From Onchocerca volvulus (Eukaryota > Nematoda > Chromadorea > Rhabditida > Onchocercidae), in assembly GCA_000499405.2 (NCBI GenBank), contig HG738139.1, positions 2,150,976 through 2,214,975 of the forward strand: DNA of 64,000 nt. The letters are read 5' to 3'. Both the position numbers and the translations under genes were made by a program. Positions 22,961 to 34,300 of this stretch are shown one piece after another. The notes beneath the pieces are model-generated. The model did no database searches. It saw only the letters and a program-made list of their open reading frames with translations, and had not been told where the DNA came from. Every line of letters begins with the position of its first letter. Position 1 is the first letter of the stretch.

Positions 22961-23076
22961 TATGAAATAGATTGAAATGAAAAAGTGATGGATTAATAAT
23001 CTAAATGAATAATCTTTGCGCAAAAATCGATCACGCATCTACAGTCCCGCTAGAACATTCTATTAGTTTATAACAT

Positions 23077-23082
23077 TTTATT
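23077..23082 (-). terminator. AATAAA signal of the small secreted-protein gene
   Basis: The minus strand reads AATAAA 36 nt after the stop codon at 23118, a normal nematode spacing. Confidence 0.6.
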
Positions 23083-23117
23083 TTCAGAATTTTATCTTTG
23101 AAATTATTAGAATTCGA

Positions 23118-23563
23118 TCATTTAAATTTCTCTGGCACCACCTCACATTCACATATTCCTTTATAACGTTCACAGCCTATCTCTTCTTCATTTGTCATGC
23201 ATTCCCAATACTTTTTGCAGTTCCTCTTGCACATTTCCGATCTATAAATTTCAATAATTCATGTTGTCAATTTTCAATGTTTGTGAAATTAAATAGCAGC
23301 TGAAATCTAGAAAAACAACCATTCTTAATTTATACATTCAAAAGTTAAAATCTAAATTTGAATTTTAAAAAAAAGTTTTTTTTTTTTTTTTAGTATAAAA
23401 ACCATCTAACTGCAAGGAAAAAATTTTATTCGTTGTATTTATCAAATTATTTTTAAATCGGTAAAATAAAAAATAACAAAACATACTGTCCTCTCATCAC
23501 ATTAGGCATAGTGATGAGAAATATGGCAATTAGCACAAACAATTTAATGATTATTTTCAACAT
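23118..23563 (-). CDS. Small secreted six-cysteine protein, unclassified
   Basis: Two exons on the minus strand, 23563-23487 and 23241-23118, join across a 245-bp GTATG...TTTATAG intron without breaking the frame; 66 residues. The first exon is almost exactly a signal peptide: basic MLKIIIK, then a hydrophobic core (LFVLIAIFLITM), with cleavage likely near VMRGQ. The second exon encodes the mature peptide of about 40 residues with six cysteines in the pattern C-x3-C-x5-C-x8-C-x6-C-x-C (MCKRNCKKYWEC...GICECEV). Signal-peptide exon plus cysteine-rich exon is the usual layout of secreted peptides such as antimicrobial peptides or protease inhibitors. The spacing does not fit the cysteine-stabilised alpha-beta fold, in which C-x3-C is preceded by another Cys. 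It sits between the Helitron and the duplicated AASDH end, with its own AATAAA. No family was recognised and no function is assigned. Confidence 0.6.
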
Positions 23564-24250
23564 ATCGCTGTTTGAGTTGACGATTGCTATAAAAGAAATT
23601 GAGAAATATGTTGCTAAACAACTTGATTTGTAAAATAAGGCATTTAGTCGTTTCGATAGTCTGTTATCCAAAAAGCTAAGTCTTATAGAAGATCCCAGTA
23701 AAAGTGGAATTTTTTTCAAGATTTAGTTTTTTGGATTCAAAGATCCATTCTAATGAGGAAGACGACTATTTTATAACCAGTATGGGTATTTTACTGAGAG
23801 AATTTTTTAGATTTTTTAATTTCACAGATAGTGAGCTTAGAATAGGTACAGATTTAGAAATCCACTGCAAGTAAAGGAAGAAGAACGATTATAAAACTTA
23901 TCCATGATAAACTTAAGGGATCAATCAAAACTGTTTTTTCAAAAGACAAGTTTGAAATAAAATTTCGTAAAAATAAAAGAGCTGAAATAAAATTTCGAGA
24001 TAGATTGCAGTCAAAAACGGATCGATTACTTTGTTGAATCAAGCAACCAACAACAAAACTTTCACCAAAAATAATGATTGTGAACATTCTGGAAGGCCAG
24101 TTATATTGCACACTATTTGTGAAATTTACATTTTGTTAAAAAATTTTATTAAAATGCGAATAATTTGAATTACTTATAAATTGCCGAGGATGTAATTTAC
24201 AGTATTTCAGAGTATTTTTCTTTCTTAACTTTAAAATAATCGTAAAGGAA
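23564..24250. other. Spacer between secreted-peptide gene and AASDH duplicate
   Basis: No gene recognised. Probably contains the promoter of the minus-strand peptide gene. Frames here are hydrophobic shadows of AT-rich DNA. Confidence 0.3.
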
Positions 24251-27090
24251 AGTGTTAATTTCGAGCAACAAGTTCTCATTTCAAAAATAGCTTGGATTTC
24301 TATAATTTAAAATTCCCATATTTTCATATCCTATAAGTCCGATTCTTTGTTTTGCACAGTCGGGAAAGCTGCGTTTCAAAACTCTCATTGGCCATAAATT
24401 TATTTTTTCCGGAATGCTTAGAATTATAAAATTTCATTTAAGTGGCGGTTAATAGTCCTGAACAAAAAGCTATTCTTTAGTGTCTATAAAAATTTGCATC
24501 TTTTTTTTGAACGCTTTTATGAAATAAACGGAATTTCTCAAATGAATCATGATAATATGGCGATTATGGGAAGGAATATTATTTCAGCGGAACAATTGTA
24601 TCTTTTTCGATTAATCAAAAAGTTGCACGTACTTTTACTGAATAAAAATATTAAATAAATGCGAAAGTTGATATTTCAAATATTGAATTAAATGTATATA
24701 TTTTGAATACTACTACTTTACCATTAGCTGAAATTTGATTGTGGCGTTGAAATGTGGATGAAATTATAAGGGTATAATTTTTCCTGCTCGAATAATTTTC
24801 CATTTCAGGACACCGGCAATATCTTATGGAAAATTCAACTTGCTGCACCTACATTCGCAAATTTATGTGTCATAGAATTTAGCCATCGTGTATTGATTGC
24901 GAATGTTAAAGGGCTAATAACATTATGCGACACAAGAAATGGACAGATAGTACGTTTTTTTTTTTTTCTTAACTTTGTCATTTAGTCACTGCTAATGTCT
25001 CTTTGCACTTATCACTTACGCTACGTGTTTAATTCCATCGTCTACATACGGTGTACGAATTCTCCAACTGGTAACATTCTACTATATATTTGATTGGAAA
25101 CTGATGACTCAAAATTGTCTTTCAGAATTTATCTTTTCTAAACTTTGTCTTAGATTATTACCGAATCGCAAATCTAGTATCTCTTCTAAAACTTCTATTA
25201 ATGAAAATGGAAGATTATCGTGATTTATGTAGTTCCGTTTGTTGGGATAGATTTATTTATTTTCATCAAATGTTACAAAAAAGACGTGAAAAGACCAAAT
25301 TAATGGTTTGAATTGTTATCTGCTTCAGTTTTCAGGAAGCTGAGGAAAATTTCACTTTTAAGACGGATAAGAGGCATGCATGATATGTAGATGTTGTTTA
25401 TGACAAAAAAAATACTACAGTATTGTCGAGAAGCGTTTTATCAATTCTCGAGTCTTTCTAGCAACGACACACAGATATCGTTTCCTCCACTTTCCTTCCA
25501 TCAATTCAGACATAACGTTCGTCTGATTAATTTATTCGTTTTTCACGCCTTTCGTGACAATCCTCATATTTCTCCTTTTTTGAAATTTTGTTTGTATAGT
25601 ATATTATCTTTTAGTATATTAACACTGTATTCTTTTACTGCACATATTCATTCTTTTGAATCATCGAATAAACAAGATAAATGATTAAATTTTGCTGAAA
25701 AAATCATTTTTTTTTTTGTCACGATCGTTTCTCCTAACTTTTCCTAGCCCCTTTTTTCCATCCTTTGCATTCTCTTTAATTTTTTTCTACTTCTTTCTGT
25801 TTTATAAACATTAGATGCTAAAATAAATAGAACTCATTTTTCCTCTTCTTGAAATCTTTATTCTTCATTTGGCTATCTTTTCTTTGAAATTTTCAATTTT
25901 TTTTTTTTTTTGGCGAATTTCCTTTTCCGATAATCTTTCCGTCTTCACTGAAAATAATTCAAAATATTTTCCTGAAAGTTCTAGCAGCAGAATAAAGCAA
26001 AATGATTCAAATGCATAAAAATAAAAGCCATTCAAATTGACTGATTATTAAGATACTTATTTAGAAATTAAGTGAAAATTTTGAAATCTTTCAGTCAGAT
26101 GGTTTTTGAATTTTATATCTCTGATTATAGATCGTCGTTGAGGAAATTATCTGAGATATCACTGTCAATTCTTTTATTCGAGATCCGCTTTTTCGAAGAG
26201 ATGAAATTCAGTAATATTTTGTGTTCAAATAGAAATATTTTTAAGGGAATTTTCTAGAAATCTTATTTCAGATGTATCAATATGACATTATGGAGTGTGT
26301 TTTCGCAGCACCAGTACTATTTCCGGATAATTCCAATAATTCTAACATATCGGTTATCGTAACTCAATCTTCTTCATTATTCTTATTACAAACAGATACT
26401 CTTCAACTACTCTGGTATATACGAATCGATGGAATAGGATCATTTCCTAGACCACCGGAAATTCTGAATAGTACAGGATATCTTTTTATTCAAGATTCTT
26501 CCGGTACATTGTTAGCTATCAAAAGACTGAGAAATTTGATGAGGAGAAATACGGATTTGGAAATTCCTACGATAGAAATTTTCAAAGTTTTAAAAGTACC
26601 TGGTGAAACTTTCGGTGGTGTACGAATTTTGAAAACAGACGAGACAGACATTAGTAACAGTAATTCTAGCAATAGTGGTTGCAGTTGTAAAACAACGATT
26701 GCCTCTTATCGTGCTTTGATTGGAAGTCGTGATGATCGTGTACGGTGCTTTTATTTTTCACTTTGATCGAACGAGAGAAAGGAAGAAAGAAAGCGAGAAA
26801 AATTGAAGAATTTTGAATGATGTGAAAAAAGAAAATGAAATGACAAAGCGAGAATTTTCGTTTCTGAAATTTAAGAAACTAATAAGGAAGAAAGGAAGAA
26901 GAAAAGGAAGAAAGAAATGAAATGAACAAGTATTGAAATCGTCAAAGAGAAGAAGCTCACGACGATATGTCTTAGCAACTGATGACGCAAATTTTCAATA
27001 AAACCGATTCAATCAAAGTAATTCAAAATCAACAAATCTTTGTTTACTTTTTGAAGCGAAATAAATTTAAAATTGGTTACATTCTATGTG
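24250..27090 (+). repeat. 2.8-kb direct segmental duplicate of 1640-4485
   Basis: Both exons and introns are near-identical over about 2.84 kb. Even the 1.3-kb last intron and its chance frames are conserved, which points to a recent duplication. Similarity fades at the left near 24250/1640 and stops at the right near 27090/4485, about 90 bp past the AATAAA. Confidence 0.9.
24809..26766 (+). pseudogene. Duplicate 3' end of the AASDH-like gene (truncated copy)
   Basis: Exons 24809-24949 and 26272-26766 repeat the last two exons of the gene at 192-4162. The last exon differs at only four of 164 residues, and the first has one Ile/Thr change. The three earlier blade exons are absent because the duplication begins inside the preceding intron. 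It lies on the same strand as, and downstream of, the adenylation fragment at 19.2 kb, so the two may be ends of one deleted AASDH copy. The open frame is intact, so a chimeric transcript is possible, but a working enzyme is not. Confidence 0.75.
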
Positions 27091-27474
27091 TACTACTGAA
27101 GCAAATAATATATTTTAGTGCTAGCAGCTGAAGAAAGATTGTAAAAGAAAATAAGACATTTGAAAATATTTCAAGTAGTAGTAGTAGCCAATGGTCACGA
27201 CTTATTCATCATTGACAACAATATGATCCATCTGAGAATTGATGTTAATTTTGCAAAATTTTTCCTCCTCTTTTTCCTGCATCTCTCTCTGCCTCTCTCT
27301 CTCTCTATCATTTTTCTCCTTTTTTCCATATCCTATAACTTTCGAAAACTACTAGGTATTGATGGTTTGATAGTATTCGAATTGTTTTCATTCAACAAAA
27401 ATAAACAAAATACAGAAGGATGAAATATTCCCAAATGTACTACTATTTGCCGAAGACATGAAAATCCGGTATTG

Positions 27475-27495
27475 GTTACCGGCATATCCGGTAAC
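27475..27495. promoter_or_regulatory. Perfect palindrome GTTACCGG-n5-CCGGTAAC
   Basis: An 8-bp inverted repeat around a 5-bp spacer, in a GC-rich island otherwise surrounded by AT-rich DNA, 0.9 kb upstream of the ETS start codon. It has the form of a dimeric protein-binding site; the factor is unknown. Confidence 0.35.
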
Positions 27496-27506
27496 AAAAG
27501 GGGGAG

Positions 27507-27620
27507 TGGTCCTTTGTACAGGTAGTAGTCCTGGTCACTCTTATCTCTTCCTGCTTAGGGCGGGTATCCTTTGATAGGTAGTAATTTTGGTCACTCCTAC
27601 CTATTCCTGCTCAGGGCGGT
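27507..27620. repeat. Tandem duplication, roughly 57-bp unit
   Basis: Units share 'tatccttt/tggtcctttg', 'aggtagta', 'tggtcactc' and 'tcctgctYagggcgg'. Moderately diverged. Confidence 0.7.
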
Positions 27621-28369
27621 CATCATCTTCTTCCTTCCTCCCTCCTGAACTATTTATTTTAACTATAAGACAAAATCCGCCGGTACTTTGTATCTTCCAG
27701 AAATTCCCTAACTATCCTTTTCTCCGGTGATCATGATAGCATTGCTGTTGGCGTTGGCGGTAATGACCATTGGTCACCAATCATCTATTCCGTGCTGCTA
27801 AACTGGTGTTTCCAAAAATATTTCCAGAAGTTCTATTTTCTATCTTCAGATATATAGTTACATCGTCTAAAAGTTCCATTCAATTTTTCGGCATCACTGA
27901 AAATCGAAAAGATCACACTTCCCGGAAAAAAATATCACCAATATATTGTTTAAACATCTGAACCTTCTTTATAATTAACAAAATTATTTGACTATATTCC
28001 GCATTTATTGGTGTTTCTGGAAACTTTCCCAAAAAATCATTTCGGAATCTATCATTTTCCAAAAAAAGAAAAATAATATTCCGTATTTTCCATAATTCAT
28101 TGATTGAAATAATCTATTGCTTACTCATCTACATTCACTATTAATTACTCCAATTCATTCTACTTTATTTGAAACATAATTAAAAACTGCTTACCTGGAA
28201 ATTTACCAATAGCCATCATTTTGATAATGTTGAAATTGAGTTACATCTTCCATTGTAATTTAGCAGCTATCGACAGCAATCGGATAATTTTCTGAATTGC
28301 CGTGTTGATATATATTATATTAGATTGCCTAAAATTTTCCTCTGATTGATTTCTTGAGAGAAAGGTGAA

Positions 28370-31300
28370 ATGGAAATTGAAAAACCTGTATTACAACAGC
28401 CACCCAAAAATAATTTAAAATGCTATCATGACCTAAGTTTCAATCCTTCACCTCCTCTTCATCAACACCAAGATATCAGTAAAACAGAAGCAATGAAGAA
28501 AGTTGATGATATAGCAGATGGTGATAATGGTCATGCTGTCGATAGTGATAACGATAATAATAATGATAATAGTAGCGAGAGAAGAGAAAATGAAGAAAGG
28601 AACCATTTGTTTTCGGAAGAAATAAGAAAAAACGAGAAAAATGATGATGATAAGTATAATAACAATAATAATAATAACAATAATAATAATGATGATGATG
28701 ATAATGCAAAGTCATCAATTACTGATTTTAAGCAACAATTTTCTGATTTTGATGATATACAGAAGGAGCAGGAAATAGCAACAACAACAACAACAACAAC
28801 TATACCAGATTTGGACAATCCGGAATTTTCATCATTTCAACATCACTTTTCTATGGTACAAGACGACATTTCAAGACGCAATCATGCTTTTTTTGCTTGT
28901 AAATTGCTTCAGCATTCATCAGATAGCAATGCCAACTCAAATTCAATAAATGATATTCAGGAAGAAATTCCGGAATTAGAGGAAGAGAATTCGCAAAATT
29001 CTCAAGAGAAAAGCAGTCATTTAGAATCTTCATCCTATTCTTCCTCTCCTATTCGACAACAACATCGACGATCGGTAACATTTACAATTACGTCGTCATT
29101 GGTTTTACAAAGTTCAAAAATTCTTGATTAGATAGTTTCGTTCAGTGATAATGATCTGAGAAATACATGCTGATAATAATAATAATGATAACGATGCTAA
29201 TAATTTGTATAATTAGGACAGAATATTGGATGAGAAAAGACCACGAATTGAACGACCACGAGCACGATATCCAAATTCAGCACGACGTACATCTGCTCCC
29301 GCCTGTTTATGGTTTGCTCCTTCATTACTTCCCGATCAGGTAATCGGCTAATTATGCTATCTGTTATATAGTGTTAAATTGCTACTCAAATTATAAAACA
29401 CATTTCAATGTGCTTTCCTCTCAAAAAGTTTAATTTTCGGTATTTTTGCGAAGAGAGAATTACGACTTTTTTTATATTGCGATTTCTCCTAACTTGCTCG
29501 CTCATATTATTGTCATTTTTAGCCATTATCATGAGTATAAAAAAGGTAGAAACATGAAATATTCCTAATCATTTTTCTCTAAGACTTGCTTATGACTTAA
29601 CATTTTTGTACGAAATATATGTGATAAACTTAATTTTAAATATATATTCTTCCAATAATTTCGATTCGAAATTTTTTGAAGAATATTTTTATGCTCTTTT
29701 TTTCCTGAATTTAATCAATTTTCTGCAAGAAATTTGTTAGAAAAAAAAAAACCTGAAATGATGAATAGATCAAATTTAAAATTTAATATGCTTAATTAGA
29801 TATATTTTATTCCTGTACAGAATAGTTTCATTTTTTTGATGATTTCTGTGGATGTTATGATTCGGTTAGATATTGACAAAGTCCGGTTGAAGATTAAAAA
29901 ATACGCCTAATTTAAGCTTCATATCCGATATACGTTAAACTTTCATATTCTAGCATTTTTTAAACAAAATTAGTAAATAATTGAACGTGCAAACCTTGAA
30001 TTTTTTCTAATTAAATTTTGGACGAAAAAAAAAGATTCAAATTTTCAAAATAATTTATGCTAGTTACAGCAATCAAAATCAACATCATCATTGCACGACA
30101 ATTTGATTTTACTTCATAAATTATTAGCTAAGCAACGAATTATTCACGAAAATGTAGCAATGCCGAATTTTGATCCTTCTGTTAGTATTCCTGATCCAAA
30201 TGATGATCATGCTGCTACTGCTGTGGCTGCTGCATCATCTCAATCAGAAACTTCATCTACGACAATAGCGCCACATCATTTTCCAACTACTCAAACATCC
30301 GTAACACCATCAACTTTAGCTACATGGCAATGGCTTAGAGGTGGGATTTTCGATTCTTTCATTTTCAAACAAATTTCATAGCAAACATTGATAATTTGAT
30401 AATCATTTGTTAACATGAAGATTTATGAAAAGCGTTAATTACTTCTGATATTTATTTTCATATTAGAATATTTTTTGAAATCATTTATCACATCACTTAC
30501 AGTGTTTTGTCATTATTTTAAACTTTTAATTTATTTTTTAGAAAGTTAATTTCATTTTTTTGCCCAATTTTTATTTTTCTGATTTCTATGTTAAGATACG
30601 CAAATATGCGACAAATCACTCAAAATCACTCAAAAATCTAAATTAGTCATTCTCATTTATCTTCATTTCCTGATTTCCTGTCAAGGGAAAAATTGTTGAA
30701 AAGTGGAAGAGGAGGAATAATGATGTGAGATAGATGGAAAAAGTCCAGGTTTTCATTTATGAATCGCAAAAATCTTTCAAAAAAAAAAAAAAAAGAAAAA
30801 AAGGAAGAGAAGGGAAATGTTCAAAATTTAAGTAAAGCTGTTTTTAATAATTTTCGCATTAAAATATGTACATATATGTACTTAACTATATATTTAAAAA
30901 TAATTCATCTTCTCACAAAGAGTAGAAATTGCAAACTGCATCCATTTTTCTTCAAATGAAGAGAAAAACAAGAATGAATAATGAAAAATATCAGAAATTT
31001 TCTTTTTCATATTTTCGATTGTTTTTTTTTTTCGAAATTCTGCAAAATTGTGGAAGAAATTGAATGATAAGTAGAAGAGAAGCTCAAGCTATCTTTATCT
31101 TATGGAATTATCAATGATATCTGATAAGAGAAGAAGACAATTAGCAGTTATATCTGATAAGCCAGAATATATTTGAGGATTATGTCGGATAAAACGATGA
31201 CTTATTTGATGATCATATAAATGCTTTATTGTATTTTTTTTAATTAAATTAGGATATAGTTTTCAAGAATATGAATTGTGAGGGACATAGAAAGAAGACG

Positions 31301-34300
31301 ATAGCCTAAACCAATGATGGAAGAATAGTTGAAGGATATAATTTAAAGAAATCAAAGTTTAAAATGTCAAATAGTCTTTTAAATAAGTTTTAAGGATGAT
31401 TTCGAAGATAGATTAGGCCTGTTTTGTTAGCATCTATCTTCATTAAAATGTTTTTGTTCATTTTTTATTGAAAAAATATGGTAGAAATTTTGAAGGGAAA
31501 TTATGGTTAAATTCAAACATTTTTCATCAACAATTAAAAGAATTTAAGAAGGTGTAAAATTTCCGCTTCGACAAAAGTTTCTTACCTTTACCTCCTCCTT
31601 CCTCACATCATCGTTCCTCTCATTTCAACATATTGTTGCTCTAATTATGATCAGAATCCTGAAAAGTTTAACACCTGTTGTTGTTGTCGCCATCGTTAGA
31701 TAATTTTTAAATTTGTTTACCTGTTTTTGTTGAGAAAAAAAAAAAAAAGAAAAAACGAAAAGTTTTGAGGAGAAAATGAAAGAAAATGCGGTTTTCCGGT
31801 TTTTTTTCTCTTTTTTGAATAATTGTAATTATCGAATATTTATCAATTTATTTCTTTCTCAAATATTTTCTATCCTCTTTCTCCGCTTCTTCTCTCTCTC
31901 TCCTTTTTCTCTTTTTTTTTATCAAAATCTTTTCTTCTTTTAGCTCTCAGTCCTCTTCCAATTCACCATTTATTTAAAAACTTAAATATTCATAATTTAT
32001 ACTTTAAATATTCATAATTTCAACTTTGAAACTGATTTTTTGAAAAATAATCGAAGCAGCGATGACAACAAAAATGTCCATTTAATGGTCATTTTTAGAT
32101 GCCATTATATTATTGAATGATAGTAATAGGGAGAAGGATATGATATAATCATGTCGACATGATAATTATGATTCTTTCCTTCATTAAAATTTCATTAAAT
32201 TATTATTTCATTCTGTGGTGAAATGAAATCAAAAAATATTAAATGAAATTGGAAACTAGAAATTGGAATTGAAATTAGATAAAAAGAGAAAAAAAAGAGA
32301 AGGGAATGAAGATATGAATGAATTTAAAATGTAAAATTTCGTTTCAAAAGAAATATTTCAGAAGCGAGAAGAAATAGTAATTGACTACTGGATTGATTCC
32401 CAATGATATTCTTGATTCAGATTATCAGAAATCTTTCATTAATCTGACTTTGTTGAATGATGAACATATATCTGAAAAGGATACTTTACATTTTGCTTGA
32501 AGGAGAAATGCGAATTTATTTTCAACTTTGCTAAGGTCAAAGATCAAGAATATTGTAATACGAATTTCTAAATTAGCAAACTGAAAGTTCATATTGTGAA
32601 ATTAATCTCTAAAATTGCTTATTCTTCTATGTTAGATTACTTGCATAACATCATTCGTAGTATTATTTTTTTGCTTAAATTCTTATTTCGGCATTATTGA
32701 AAATTTGTTGCGAATCTGTTGCGATCAAATTCTTGAACCATATCCGTAGAATGTCATCCTATATATGACATATAGCGTTGCTTTTTGAAATATCCATTCA
32801 TGTAATTGGGTCAACCCGTGAAAATTCCTATAGATAAAGGATACGTCTAAAAGTTTTGGAGCATAAATTTCAAATCATTTTGGTGGATAATAATTATGGA
32901 AAATAGGGAATCGAGGATCAAAATGATGCTGATTGCTACCTTTTCTTATCTTCTTGTCGGATATGATCATAACAGAAGAAGGTATAAAATAAGGCAGCAA
33001 AGCCTATCAAAATGTTTTAACATTGACCGATTGACCTTGTTTTGATTATCTTCAACAAGTCGTCATAATTTTCATGCCTTGTTCCTTTTTCCCCGGTAAA
33101 TTTATCAATCGAATGAACTCCTCCAGACGTGACCCTACTTATTACGACTATTATGTTGAATTTTTTCGGGACAACGATTGATATTCGGATGAGAATGATA
33201 TGAATATAATCATTTACTGATGAATGGTGATGATGATAATGATGATGATAAGAATGATATGACCGTGAATGGAAGGAAAGTAATATTTTCAAATTTTAGT
33301 ATCAATTTTATCATTTCTATTGAGTCAAATTAAATTTATTAGTTATCATTTGATTGAAATGAAAGAAATGATTAACTTTTTATCACTTCCACCAATTCAT
33401 TTCATTTGAAGAAAAGATAATATCAACTGAATAAAAAAAATGTTTTATCAATTTATTTCACTTTGAATAAATAAAATATATCCAGCAGTAAAAATTCTTG
33501 CTTTTTGTATGATGAACAAATTAATTTTGAAGCAATTTTCATTTTTTATTTGTTCTTTTTTTGCAAAAAAATGCAACGATAAATTAATTTAATAATTTTT
33601 TTTTTCTGCAAAATTGAAGCTTTACATGAAAGATAATCAATTAATTTTTCAATTTTTTGCACAAAAATCTTTTGCTTCAGTAATTTTAAAGACGAAACAA
33701 TTTTCTTCGACTTTGCTTAAAATATTATTTAAAACTTGAAATTGCTAATCTATGGTCGTTCAAAGTGATGTATAATTATTCAAGCATCCTTTTTTTACTT
33801 AATTGAATTCAACATTTGTTTGCATCTTGTGAAGTTCAGTAATCCTTAATTATTTGCATCATAAATTCTCCAATAATCTGAAGATTCCAATCATTTTTTT
33901 TTTTTTTTAAATTCAAAATAGTCAATCAGTTTTATTTATGAAAACTTATTTCAAAAAAAAAAAATTGATATTCCGGTATTGAAAGGTCAGTTATGCGAAT
34001 ATAAAGTTATTTCTTATTTTTGTTCCCAAATAATTTCGTTCTTTCTTTTAATTTGAAATTATTTCTATTAGTTTATTTTTTCGTTTTAATCTTTCTAATT
34101 ATAATATTTCTTTATTATTTCGGCCGAATTCAAAAGAAAAAAAAAAAAACTGGAAAGAATTTTTCGGAATACTATTAAGAATTTTGAAGATATTGTTTGA
34201 TTTGAAAAAAATAAAAAATAAAAAATGAAAAAATTAATAAAAAAAAAAAAGTTATCATACCATTTAATTAATGAAGCGTAGAAAACAAAATGACGTTTTT

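Larger units (their letters stand above)
20742..22980 (-). mobile_element. Degenerate Helitron
   Basis: On the minus strand the decayed reading frames carry the PIF1-type helicase of Helitron RepHel proteins (separate entry). About 250 bp beyond the helicase end, at 20742-20775, the minus strand reads ACGCGAAGCGT (a short hairpin) then CGCCGGGTTCGG and CTAA, followed by T. A hairpin shortly before a CTRR end and insertion before T are hallmarks of Helitron 3' termini. The 5' end was not located. Region 22600-22960 holds a roughly 185-bp module in two tandem copies. The Rep nuclease domain was not seen, so the element looks internally deleted and is not autonomous. Confidence 0.75.
27091..28369. 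other. Intergenic region upstream of the ETS gene
   Basis: Contains a perfect 8-bp palindrome with 5-bp spacer at 27475-27495 and a roughly 57-bp tandem duplication at about 27507-27620. The rest is AT-rich with no gene recognised. It presumably holds the ETS gene promoter. Confidence 0.4.

Noticed and set aside
28476..28818. Minus-strand frames rich in Tyr/His or Ser/Leu opposite ETS exon 1
   Set aside because: Reverse reading of the AAT/GAT and ACA repeats of the ETS coding exon.
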